From Alphaproteobacteria bacterium AO1-B (lineage in GTDB: Bacteria > Pseudomonadota > Alphaproteobacteria > Rhizobiales > Stappiaceae): a stretch of DNA of 64,000 nt. The notes beneath the pieces are model-generated. The model saw only the letters and a program-made list of their open reading frames with translations. It had not been told where the DNA came from and did no database searches. Below are positions 36,817 to 44,897 of this stretch, one piece after another. The stretch is taken from assembly GCA_001890945.1 (NCBI GenBank), contig MLAX01000001.1:1240001-1304000 (forward strand). Direction: 5' to 3'. The position numbers were made by a program, and so were the translations under genes. The first letter of the stretch is position 1. Every line of letters starts with the position of its first letter.

Positions 36817-37641
36817 CTATTCCGCAGCATCAGTTGCGGCGTATCCGGCGAAAAGCCTTGCGCGGGCGGTGCCGATCCAGTCGATCCAGTCTTCAAGTCC
36901 GTCTCCGGACCGCGCGGAGACTGTGAGCACCTTGATGTCCGGATTGATTTTACGAGCGTTTGCCGTGGCAATTCCGACATCGAAATCGACGTAGGGCAAG
37001 AGATCCGTCTTGTTCAAGAGCATGACGTCAGCTGCGGCAAACATGTCCGGATATTTCAGCGGTTTGTCCTCGCCCTCGGTCACCGACAGGATCGCGACCT
37101 TGTGGGCCTCGCCAAGATCGAAGGCTGCCGGGCAGACAAGGTTCCCGACGTTTTCAATAAAGACATATGCGCCGTCTTGCGGGGTAAGCCGCTCCAGCGC
37201 ATGACCGATCATGTGACCATCCAGGTGACAGCCCTTGCCGGTGTTGATCTGAAGGGCGGGGACGCCGGTTTCGCGGATTCGGTCGGCATCATTGGTGGTT
37301 TGCTGGTCGCCTTCGATCACATAACAGGCATGGGTCTTGCCAAGCCCTTTGAGGGTCTCCACCAGAAGCGAGGTTTTGCCGGAGCCGGGGCTTGAGACAA
37401 GGTTCAGCGCAAACATGCCGTGCTCTGCAAAATACCGGCGATTGGCATCCGCGTAGCTGTTGTTCTTCGACAGGATATCCTGTTCCAGCTGGATCAGGCG
37501 GGACTGGCTCATACCGGGGACCGAGGCTCCGGCATCGCCCGCGCCATAGTGATGGTGATAGTGAGCATGATGCCCAGGTGCGTGTTTCGTGCCGTCCTCA
37601 ATCCGGGTTTCACCGCTGCCGCAGCCGCAAACCGTACACAT
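36817..37641 (-). CDS. hypB: HypB, GTPase for nickel insertion
   Basis: A 274-residue SIMIBI-class GTPase that with HypA delivers nickel to the hydrogenase. The N-terminus MCTVCGCG holds the high-affinity nickel-type CxxCGC motif, followed by a His-rich segment (about residues 20-31; [13 protein letters not shown]) that may store nickel. The P-loop is [11 protein letters not shown], followed by [24 protein letters not shown], and NKTDLLPY. The start ATG shares one base with the hypA stop (TAATG at 37641). Confidence 0.97.
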   Translation of the reverse strand: MCTVCGCGSGETRIEDGTKHAPGHHAHYHHHYGAGDAGASVPGMSQSRLIQLEQDILSKNNSYADANRRYFAEHGMFALNLVSSPGSGKTSLLVETLKGLGKTHACYVIEGDQQTTNDADRIRETGVPALQINTGKGCHLDGHMIGHALERLTPQDGAYVFIENVGNLVCPAAFDLGEAHKVAILSVTEGEDKPLKYPDMFAAADVMLLNKTDLLPYVDFDVGIATANARKINPDIKVLTVSARSGDGLEDWIDWIGTARARLFAGYAATDAAE

Positions 37642-37982
37642 TACGAGACCTCCAGTTCCTTGATCCGCAGTTCTTCCCCGGTCTTGATCTTGAGCAGATG
37701 CGAGCCGCAGGACGGGCAGGGATCGAACCGGTCTTGAATAACAGCTGTCGTGCCGCACGCAGCGCAAGTGGCGGTTGCTTGCGGCTCGAAGATGTCCAGC
37801 TGCGCACCGTCCGCAAGGCTGCCGCGGGTCACGACATCAAAGCCGAACCGCAGGGCCTCCGGCTCCACACCGGACAGGGGGCCGACTTCTAGGCAAACTC
37901 GGTCAACCTTAGAGAAGTTCTGGCTGGCCGCTTCGTCTAACAAGATTCCGAGTATGTTTTCGCACAACGACATTTCGTGCAT
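37641..37982 (-). CDS. hypA: HypA, nickel metallochaperone
   Basis: A 113-residue protein that hands nickel to HypB and the large subunit. MHEMSL has the conserved His2, and the zinc site is formed by CAAC and CPSC (about residues 73-95). The start at 37982 is fixed by this N-terminus; the longer frame to 38024 adds unrelated residues. It is the first gene of the minus-strand hypABCDEF operon. Confidence 0.96.
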   Translation of the reverse strand: MHEMSLCENILGILLDEAASQNFSKVDRVCLEVGPLSGVEPEALRFGFDVVTRGSLADGAQLDIFEPQATATCAACGTTAVIQDRFDPCPSCGSHLLKIKTGEELRIKELEVS

Positions 37983-38333
37983 CGATTGATCCTCAAGCCC
38001 CTCTATTGCTGATCCCAACCGCACTGCAATTTATGACAGTCTGCCAGCCCACTTTGGAAGCGGTCCACGACATGGATCAAATGGCTGAAATAAGCAGGCG
38101 CGAATGTGACCTCGACAGTCACACATCATGGCGCCGCGGCGCCCTGAGACAGGTGCGCTTTCAGGCGACGCCCCTGTTGTCGTCCCGGCTCTCCGCTCTG
38201 CTGCGTCCGGAACGATCTTAGCGAGGGCAACGAGGTGTGGATCTCGTAGAACGTGTCGCGAGGATCTGTGGTCTTGCGCCGGAGACAAAGCTGTTCCACA
38301 AGAGCGCCATCTTTCACTCAACACGGCGCAACG
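37983..38333. other. Divergent intergenic region between hypA and cysQ
   Basis: This 351-base region must hold the hyp operon promoter (minus strand) and the cysQ promoter (plus strand). It contains one perfect 14-base GC palindrome, GGCGCCGCGGCGCC at 38130-38143. No sigma-54 TGGC/TGC pair, FNR box or gene was recognised. Confidence 0.4.
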
Positions 38334-39179
38334 ATGAGCGAACTCAAGCAAATGACCGGGACGGCAGATGGCCAGGTGGAATCACTCTTGAACTTGGCAG
38401 TGGCTGCCGGGGCTGAGATCCTGAAGGTCTATGCCGAAGACTTCAGCGCATCGGTCAAGGGGGATGGCTCGCCGGTCACCGTCGCCGATCAGGCGGCAGA
38501 AGACGTCATCCTAAATGGCCTCGCAAAACACTTTCCGGATGTGCCTGTGGTGGCCGAAGAATCCGTCGAAGCCGGGCAGCTGCCGGAGGGCGGTGCTCGG
38601 TATTTCCTTGTTGATCCTCTGGATGGCACCAAGGAATTCGTAAAGCGCAACGGTGAGTTCACGGTCAATATCGCGCTGATCGATGAGGGAACGCCACTTT
38701 TTGGCGTGGTTTATGCGCCCGCGCTGAAAGAGATCTACTGGGGAGGCGCCTTGCCGGGTGGCGAAGCGCAGGGTGCCTTTCAGGGGCAGGTTTCAGGTGG
38801 TGAAATCGTTGATGTTGGAAAAATCTCTGTTCGAAAGCCGCCGGAAGCGGGCTTGAGTGTTCTGGCAAGCCGCTCGCATTTGTCTGAAGAAACCGAAGCG
38901 CTGATCGCAAAGCTGAATGTTGCCGAGAAGGTCTGTGTCGGCTCGTCGTTGAAGCTGTGCTGGGTTGCTGCGGGACGGGCGGATCTCTATCCGCGCATGG
39001 CACCGACCATGCAGTGGGACATTGCGGCCGGCGATGCGGTGGTCCGGGCTGCCGGCGGCCATGTGGTGCTTGCAGAAACCGGTGGGGACTTCGTTTACAG
39101 GCTTGCCGAGGGCGCGACTAAAGACGATCTGCGCAATCCGCATTTCATCGCGGTGAGCGATCTGGCGCTCTTGCCATGA
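38334..39179 (+). CDS. cysQ: 3'(2'),5'-bisphosphate nucleotidase CysQ
   Basis: A 281-residue inositol-monophosphatase-fold phosphatase that hydrolyses adenosine 3',5'-bisphosphate, a by-product of sulfate assimilation. Metal and substrate motifs: PVVAEESVEAG, DPLDGTKEFV (the CysQ signature), and TMQWDIAAGDAVVRAAGG. The start at 38334 (MSELKQ) is preferred to an upstream in-frame ATG at 38253, whose added residues are Arg-rich and do not fit the family. It probably has its own promoter in the gap to hypA. Confidence 0.93.
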   Translation: MSELKQMTGTADGQVESLLNLAVAAGAEILKVYAEDFSASVKGDGSPVTVADQAAEDVILNGLAKHFPDVPVVAEESVEAGQLPEGGARYFLVDPLDGTKEFVKRNGEFTVNIALIDEGTPLFGVVYAPALKEIYWGGALPGGEAQGAFQGQVSGGEIVDVGKISVRKPPEAGLSVLASRSHLSEETEALIAKLNVAEKVCVGSSLKLCWVAAGRADLYPRMAPTMQWDIAAGDAVVRAAGGHVVLAETGGDFVYRLAEGATKDDLRNPHFIAVSDLALLP

Positions 39180-39274
39180 TGGGCGTTGGGGCGCGTAAGG
39201 AAACGTGAAGGTCTTATCAGCAAATATGTCGTTGGCATTATAGGCGTTCGGCACGCGGGAAAGGCAACAGTGAC

Positions 39275-40306
39275 ATGACGATCCTGATCACCGGTGGCGC
39301 AGGCTACATCGGATCCCACTGCTGCGTGACCTTCCTGGAAGCAGGTCACGATGTCGTCGTGCTCGACAACTTTTCTAACTCCAGCCCGGAAAGCCTCAAA
39401 CGGATTACCGCGATTACGGGCAAGGAAGTTGCCCATGAAGAGGGCGACATCCGAAACCGTGCCACGCTTGAACGAGTATTGAGGACGTACAACTGCACAG
39501 GCGTTATTCACTTTGCCGGGTTGAAAGCGGTTGGTGAGTCCACAAAGGTTCCGCTCAGCTATTATGCCAACAACATCACCGGATCCCTCGAGCTCTTGGC
39601 CGCGATGGAGGCGTGCAATGTGCGCCAGCTCATTTTCTCCTCTTCGGCCACAGTTTATGGCGAGCCTAAGTTCTTGCCCTTGACGGAAGATCATCCGCTC
39701 AGCGCCACCAACCCTTATGGCCGCACAAAGCTGATGATTGAGGAAATTCTGGGCGATGTCTCTGCGAGTGACCCGCGATGGCGCTTCGGCATCTTGCGCT
39801 ATTTCAATCCGGTCGGCGCCCACAAAAGCGGCCTGATCGGGGAAGACCCGCAAGGGATTCCGAACAACCTGATGCCGTTTGTCTCGCAAGTCGCCAGCGG
39901 TCGACGCGACAAACTCTCGGTCTTTGGCAACGACTATGACACTCGCGATGGCACCGGTGTCCGCGATTACATCCATGTGGTTGATCTGGTGGAGGGGCAC
40001 CTGCGCGCCTATGAGGCCCTGTCTTCGCTCACAGACACGGACAACAGCTTCACGGTCAATCTGGGGACCGGAACCGGCTACAGCGTTCTGGAGATGGTGA
40101 AAGCCTTTGAACGGGCGTCAAACCAGGCGATCCCTTACACAATTGCCCCAAGACGTCCCGGGGATGTCGCCGAGGTGTATGCCGACACAAACAAAGCGGC
40201 GGACAAGCTCAATTGGACCGCGGACCGCGGCCTTGAAGACATGTGCTCCGACACCTGGAACTGGGCCTGCAAGAACCCGAAGGGTTATGGCGCTTCGAAC
40301 GATTAA
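39275..40306 (+). CDS. galE: UDP-glucose 4-epimerase
   Basis: Extended short-chain dehydrogenase that interconverts UDP-glucose and UDP-galactose with bound NAD. The 343 residues include the dinucleotide motif GGAGYIGSHCC, FSSSATVYG with the catalytic Ser, and the YGRTK catalytic pair in NPYGRTKLMIEE. Further family marks are RYFNPVGAH, GTGVRDYIHVVDL, and RRPGDVAEVYAD. It supplies sugars for surface polysaccharides. It is convergent with the phosphoesterase gene, the stops only 4 bases apart. Confidence 0.97.
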   Translation: MTILITGGAGYIGSHCCVTFLEAGHDVVVLDNFSNSSPESLKRITAITGKEVAHEEGDIRNRATLERVLRTYNCTGVIHFAGLKAVGESTKVPLSYYANNITGSLELLAAMEACNVRQLIFSSSATVYGEPKFLPLTEDHPLSATNPYGRTKLMIEEILGDVSASDPRWRFGILRYFNPVGAHKSGLIGEDPQGIPNNLMPFVSQVASGRRDKLSVFGNDYDTRDGTGVRDYIHVVDLVEGHLRAYEALSSLTDTDNSFTVNLGTGTGYSVLEMVKAFERASNQAIPYTIAPRRPGDVAEVYADTNKAADKLNWTADRGLEDMCSDTWNWACKNPKGYGASND

Positions 40307-40310
40307 GAGC

Positions 40311-41060
40311 TTACGACAAAGGCCCGTAAAATCCGCGGCGCAAAGAGCGCCCCCAGCCCGGGCGTTTGTTCTTTTCCGCTTCAAGTGCTGCAGCTTCCCA
40401 GTCGTAAGGCAGGATCTTTTCCTGAAAACTCCATCCGGATGCACCTTTGGTCATCAGCGCATACCGCGCGTGCGGGCTGCCAACTTCCATTGTGTGGCGG
40501 TTCGGGTGATCATCTTCATAAGACGGCAAGCCGACGCTGCCGGGGTTGAGGATCGTCTGCCTCGTCTCATGAAGATGAATGACCCGCGGAATATGCGTGT
40601 GACCGCAGCAAATGATCGGGGATGTTTCGCCCTTGAGCTCAGCAATCAGCGTTTCTTCATCCGGCAGATGGCCTTTGGGGCCCTCCACCTTTTCGGTCAA
40701 ATACCGGTCGTCATTGTCCGGAGTGCCATGGCAAAGGAAAACGTCATCACTCAACCGGATGGTCGGTTCAGAGGTCTTCAGCCAGTCACGGCTCTGGCGG
40801 GACAGCCGTTCGGCTGTAAAGGCGTCCGTGGGGCCCATCTTTTCAATCGGATTTTCAAGGACGATCCGATCATGATTGCCGCGCACCGTTGGCCACTTGC
40901 TGTCCCGCAGGATCGCAGCCGTCTCCTCCGGCCACAGAGGACCAGAGACGCAATCGCCAAGATTGACGACGACATCAGGAGCTTCGCCGGTAAGATCCGC
41001 CAGCACCGCTTCCAGTGCCAGTACATTGCCGTGAATGTCCGAAACAACCGCAATTTTCAT
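40311..41060 (-). CDS. Metallophosphoesterase, YfcE/DevT-like
   Basis: A 249-residue calcineurin-like phosphoesterase. All five metal motifs are visible: SDIHGN, NLGDCVSGP, VRGNHDR, LCHGTPD, and CGHTHIPRV, followed by NPGSVGLPSYED. The start MKIAVVSDIHG at 41060 is chosen over 41075. Many relatives hydrolyse phosphodiesters or phosphoprotein bonds; the substrate is not known. A small hairpin repeat lies upstream. Confidence 0.9.
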   Translation of the reverse strand: MKIAVVSDIHGNVLALEAVLADLTGEAPDVVVNLGDCVSGPLWPEETAAILRDSKWPTVRGNHDRIVLENPIEKMGPTDAFTAERLSRQSRDWLKTSEPTIRLSDDVFLCHGTPDNDDRYLTEKVEGPKGHLPDEETLIAELKGETSPIICCGHTHIPRVIHLHETRQTILNPGSVGLPSYEDDHPNRHTMEVGSPHARYALMTKGASGWSFQEKILPYDWEAAALEAEKNKRPGWGRSLRRGFYGPLS

Positions 41061-41087
41061 GAATGATTGCCTCATTTACATTCTGCC

Positions 41088-41179
41088 ATCCCTGCGGAGG
41101 CAGGGATCCAGTAACCCGGAAAGATATGCAGGAGCCCTGACAGCCGTTTGAAGGTCCCGAGCCCCTGCCTACGCAGGGG
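41088..41179. repeat. Intergenic element of two similar hairpins
   Basis: ATCCCTGC-GGAG-GCAGGGAT (41088-41107) and CCCCTGC-CTAC-GCAGGGG (41162-41179) are perfect 8- and 7-bp hairpins with the same CCCTGC/GCAGGG core. They lie between the phosphoesterase and purB. Paired CCCTGC..GCAGGG hairpins flanked by a CCAG/CCGG spacer resemble dispersed intergenic palindromes of alphaproteobacteria. Copy number elsewhere is not known. Confidence 0.65.
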
Positions 41180-41197
41180 CGGCACAGGGTCGTGCGG

Positions 41198-42526
41198 TCA
41201 GCTCTCCCCGAACACCCTCTCAAAAATCACGTCGACGTTCTTGGTGTGATAGCCAAGATCGAAACGGTCGCGGATTTCGTCCTCTGAGAGATACTTGCGG
41301 ACATCGTCATCGTTCAAAAGCTCGGTGAGGAAATCGACCTTCGCATCGCCCGAAACCTGGTAGCTGTCCCAGACCTTCATGGCATTGCGCTGAACCAGGC
41401 GGTAGGCATCTTCGCGGGACGAGCCGGCCTGGGTCAGCGCGAGCAGGATGCGCTGGGAGTGCACCAAGCCGCCAAGGCGGTCCATGTTGCCGACCATGCG
41501 CTCCGGATAGACCACCAGCTTGTCGACAACGCCGGTCAGGCGGGCGAGGGCAAAATCAAGGGTCACGGTCGTGTCCGGGCCGATCATGCGCTCGACGGAG
41601 GAATGGGAAATGTCTCGCTCATGCCACAGCGCAACGTTTTCCATCGCTGGAACCGCCGACATGCGCACCAGCCGGGCCAGACCGGTCAGGTTTTCCGTCA
41701 GCACCGGATTCCGCTTGTGCGGCATGGCCGAGGAGCCTTTCTGGCCTTTGGAGAAGAACTCCTCCGCTTCCAGGACTTCCGTGCGCTGCAGGTGGCGGAT
41801 TTCGGTGGCAAGGCGCTCGATGGAGGACGCGATAACCCCGAGTGTTGCGAAATACATGGCGTGCCGGTCCCGCGGGATCACCTGGGTGGAAACCGGTTCC
41901 GGTTTCAGGCCGAGGGACTTGGCAACGTGTTCTTCCACGCGCGGATCGATATTGGCGAAGGTGCCGACAGCGCCCGAGATCGCGCCGGTTGCAATTTCCT
42001 CGCGAGCATTCAGAAGCCGGGTCTTGCAGCGGTCGAATTCGGCATAGGCCTGGGCCAGTTTCAGGCCGAAGGTGACCGGCTCGGCGTGAATGCCGTGGGA
42101 GCGGCCGATGGTGACCGTGTCCTTGTGTTCAAATGCCCTGCGCTTGATGGCGGCGAGCAGCTCGTCCATGTCCTTCAGAAGAAGGTCGGTCGCCTTGACC
42201 AGCTGGATGTTGAAGCAGGTGTCCAGAACATCCGACGAGGTCATGCCCTGGTGCACGAAGCGGGCATCCGGTCCGACGATCTCTGCAAGATGGGTCAGAA
42301 AGGCGATGACGTCATGCTTTGTCTCCCGCTCGATCTCGTCGATGCGGTCGATGTCGAAGGTGGCGCTTCCACCTTTTTCCCAGATCGTCTTGGCCGCTTC
42401 CTTTGGAATGACGCCCAGCTCCGCCAGGGCGTCGCAGGCATGCGCCTCAATCTCGAACCAGATGCGGAATTTCGACTCCGGAGACCAGATATCGACCATG
42501 TCTTGGCGGGAATAGCGCGGAATCAT
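41198..42526 (-). CDS. purB: Adenylosuccinate lyase
   Basis: Fumarase/aspartase-superfamily enzyme acting twice in purine synthesis (SAICAR and adenylosuccinate cleavage). The ATG at 42526 gives MIPRYSRQDMVDIW and 442 residues, matching the family; a frame running upstream to 42973 is an artefact antisense to the NUDIX gene. Key motifs: TKHDVIAFLTHL, HQGMTSSDVLDTC, GRSHGIHAEPVTFG, and the signature GSSAMPHKRNPVLTE with the catalytic Ser. The gene is probably monocistronic. Confidence 0.97.
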   Translation of the reverse strand: MIPRYSRQDMVDIWSPESKFRIWFEIEAHACDALAELGVIPKEAAKTIWEKGGSATFDIDRIDEIERETKHDVIAFLTHLAEIVGPDARFVHQGMTSSDVLDTCFNIQLVKATDLLLKDMDELLAAIKRRAFEHKDTVTIGRSHGIHAEPVTFGLKLAQAYAEFDRCKTRLLNAREEIATGAISGAVGTFANIDPRVEEHVAKSLGLKPEPVSTQVIPRDRHAMYFATLGVIASSIERLATEIRHLQRTEVLEAEEFFSKGQKGSSAMPHKRNPVLTENLTGLARLVRMSAVPAMENVALWHERDISHSSVERMIGPDTTVTLDFALARLTGVVDKLVVYPERMVGNMDRLGGLVHSQRILLALTQAGSSREDAYRLVQRNAMKVWDSYQVSGDAKVDFLTELLNDDDVRKYLSEDEIRDRFDLGYHTKNVDVIFERVFGES

Positions 42527-42679
42527 CGCAAGTTCAGTCCTCGTCTTGGGAAGTGTTGGCTGCGGGATAGCAGAGCGCGCCCGGCCCTTCAATGGAAAGC
42601 CGCCGTTTTTGCTTGCAGCGGGCCGGGGAATATGACTGATTATCGCGCAACTCAACCATTTCTGGTGTCGGAGGCCTTC

Positions 42680-43162
42680 ATGACCATCTGGCGACCCGCC
42701 AATTTCATCACTGTCAAAGCCCTGGCGCTCATCTGGCAAGATGACGCTCTGCTCCTGACCGAGATCTATGACGATCATGGCAATGTAAAGGGCATGCGCC
42801 CCTTGGGCGGAACTGTTGAATTCGGTGAAGCTTGGCGCGATACGTTGCAGCGGGAGTTTTTGGAAGAACTCGGTGCGCGGATATCTCTGGGCACTGACCA
42901 CTTTGTCCTTGAAAACATCTACGAACACTACGGCCAAACCGGCCATGAGATCGTTTTCTTGTGCCACGCGCATTTTTCAAATGGGCGCTTCTACCGGCAA
43001 GATGCCATCCCTTTTCTGGAGCATGACGAAACCGAGTGTATTGCCAGATGGATGTCGGTTGCAGAATTGAAGGCCAAACAGATCGAACTCTACCCGGAAG
43101 GCTTGATGGAGCGGCTCACCCAACCTGTCGCCGGCTCGGCTGTCAGCCGCCGATACAGCTAA
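42680..43162 (+). CDS. NUDIX hydrolase
   Basis: A 160-residue NUDIX-fold pyrophosphohydrolase. The Nudix box is complete: GGTVEFGEAWRDTLQREFLE then ELGA, with the REXXEE glutamates. ATG 42680 is chosen because GGAGG at 42670-42674 lies 5 bases upstream; ATG 42632 would add 16 residues. The N-terminal part (VKALALIWQDDALLLTEIY) is the usual first strand of the fold. The substrate (nucleotide, dinucleotide or sugar nucleotide) cannot be told. Confidence 0.93.
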   Translation: MTIWRPANFITVKALALIWQDDALLLTEIYDDHGNVKGMRPLGGTVEFGEAWRDTLQREFLEELGARISLGTDHFVLENIYEHYGQTGHEIVFLCHAHFSNGRFYRQDAIPFLEHDETECIARWMSVAELKAKQIELYPEGLMERLTQPVAGSAVSRRYS

Positions 43163-43248
43163 AACGACGCGCGATCGCTTGATTCTTTGTGTGTCCGCCA
43201 GAAATACTGTGAGGAAGGTGTACGCGGAGACGGAAAGGGAGGCCGGTT

Positions 43249-44877
43249 TTGGTGCTTACACGGAGCGCAGGTCTGCCAATCGGTTTCTTGGCGGTTTTCA
43301 TTGTTTGGATGAGTGTGATTTCCGGCCCAACGTTGGCGAACGGGGGATTGGAAGATGTTCAGCGGGTTTTGAACACGCCGGAACGCTTGTCTCTCATCGT
43401 TGAAAAACGCCGACGGGAAATCAGCGCTTATTACGGGTCTGAAGATGCGTCTCTCTTATGGCTTGGAACGGACAGGGCCGCGGCCTTCTTGGATCTCCTT
43501 AGAAATGCGCATCTCCACGGTCTTCGTCCGGAAGACTATCCGCGTGCCTATCTGGAAGCCGAACTCAAGTCCGTTGACGAAGGCCTCAACCCTTCAGAGA
43601 TTGCATGGATTGAGCTCCTGTTCACAGGCCATTTTCTTGACTTTGCCAATGACCTCCGGGCTGGCCGGGTAACGCCTCGGGTGCTCTATCCTGACGCCTA
43701 CATGCCCGTCCACACAATCAACGGGACAGATGCCTTGAAGCGGCTCGCGGCCGCGCCCCAACTGCCGGATTTCGTGTCGATTTGGGAACCGCAGGACGAT
43801 ACCTATCGCTTGCTGAAGACCCACCTTGAGCGGCTGTACTCAGTTAGGGATGACGGCGGTTTTACATATTTGGATATTAAAGAAACGCTGTCGCCGGGCA
43901 CACAGAGTGATCAGGTGCCTGATCTGCGGCGCCGGATGTTCGAAGACGGTCTTGTCGGCGAAAGTACAGGTGGAGAGCTTTTCGACAAGCGGCTTGCATT
44001 TGCGGTCGCCCAATCCAAACACAGATACGTTCTTCCTGTTTCCAGCGAGGTGACACCCCGGCTTGTCCGCGCGCTGAACATTCCCATTGAGCGCCGGATC
44101 GAACAGGTCAGCAACGCCATTGAGCGCATTCGCTGGATCCCGCCGGAGTATTCCCGGGTCAAGCTGTTCATCAACAAGGGCGAGAACCAGTTTGTATTCT
44201 CTGAGTCGGGGCGTGTGGTGATGGAAGGTCAGGCTTTTGCCAACTGCCCGGACCGAAACCACGCGAATACGGCGACAGCCATTGAAGCTGTGACCTTTCA
44301 TCCAACCTGGCAGGTTCCGCTGGAGTTTCTTGGAAATGAATTGCTGCCGCGGTTGAAGGACGATCCGGCGGAGGTTGAGGGTGTTGGGTACTATTTGAGA
44401 CGGAGAGGGGCGGATGTGCCGCTCAGTTCGCTCCCTTGGGGACAGGCAACGCCGCGCGCCATCAACCGTTTCAAAGATGAGTTCAATCTTTATCTGCCAG
44501 CTTCAGACGAAAATCCTCTCGGAAGCTACGCATTCCGGCTCCGGCAAGAACAGAAACTGGCGTTGTTCCATCTGGATTCTGCCCCGGAAGACGGTGTGTT
44601 CTGCAACCCCTATCTTCCGGCCAATGCGTTTGGAATTGTCGATGGGTTGGCGTTGCTGGAGCAGGTGATCGAGCCGAGGGTGTTTCCCGCCGAGGGAATC
44701 GAAAATCGGCTCGCACGGGGGGATACGATTACCTTTCCCGCCCGGTCGGGCCTGATGGCCGTTGCAACGCACCAGTCCGTCTGGCTGCAGCATCAAGGCG
44801 CAATCCGCTTCGGCCATGACCCCTATCTAGAGGATGCACGGCTCACTGCCGCTTTGTCCGGGAGACCAAAACCCTAG
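43249..44877 (+). CDS. L,D-transpeptidase-like (YcbB-type) protein lacking the catalytic cysteine
   Basis: A 542-residue exported protein with an N-terminal hydrophobic signal (about 5-30). The middle and C-terminal parts align by eye with the YcbB/LdtD catalytic domain: NAIERIRWIPPEYSRVK (from 289), HPTWQVP (351-357), KDEFNLYLPAS, and the closing FGHDPYLEDARLTAAL. Where active enzymes have HDTP and S.GC.R, this protein has LDSAP and PANAFGIVDGLALLE, so the nucleophilic Cys, Gly and Arg are missing. The nearest Cys is C452 in FCNPY, out of register. It is probably a non-catalytic peptidoglycan-binding or regulatory relative. The start is uncertain by a few codons. Confidence 0.8.
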   Translation: MVLTRSAGLPIGFLAVFIVWMSVISGPTLANGGLEDVQRVLNTPERLSLIVEKRRREISAYYGSEDASLLWLGTDRAAAFLDLLRNAHLHGLRPEDYPRAYLEAELKSVDEGLNPSEIAWIELLFTGHFLDFANDLRAGRVTPRVLYPDAYMPVHTINGTDALKRLAAAPQLPDFVSIWEPQDDTYRLLKTHLERLYSVRDDGGFTYLDIKETLSPGTQSDQVPDLRRRMFEDGLVGESTGGELFDKRLAFAVAQSKHRYVLPVSSEVTPRLVRALNIPIERRIEQVSNAIERIRWIPPEYSRVKLFINKGENQFVFSESGRVVMEGQAFANCPDRNHANTATAIEAVTFHPTWQVPLEFLGNELLPRLKDDPAEVEGVGYYLRRRGADVPLSSLPWGQATPRAINRFKDEFNLYLPASDENPLGSYAFRLRQEQKLALFHLDSAPEDGVFCNPYLPANAFGIVDGLALLEQVIEPRVFPAEGIENRLARGDTITFPARSGLMAVATHQSVWLQHQGAIRFGHDPYLEDARLTAALSGRPKP

Positions 44878-44897
44878 GTCTCTCTCGCGGAATGCAG

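Noticed and set aside
37983..38333. Sigma-54 or FNR control of the hyp operon
   Set aside because: No TGGC-N-TGC type promoter or TTGAT-N4-ATCAA box was found upstream of hypA on reading both strands.
41459..42679. A long open frame upstream of the NUDIX hydrolase (567 residues if joined)
   Set aside because: It lies antisense to purB, a clear gene. The NUDIX start is better placed at 42680 with GGAGG upstream; the rest is a shadow frame.
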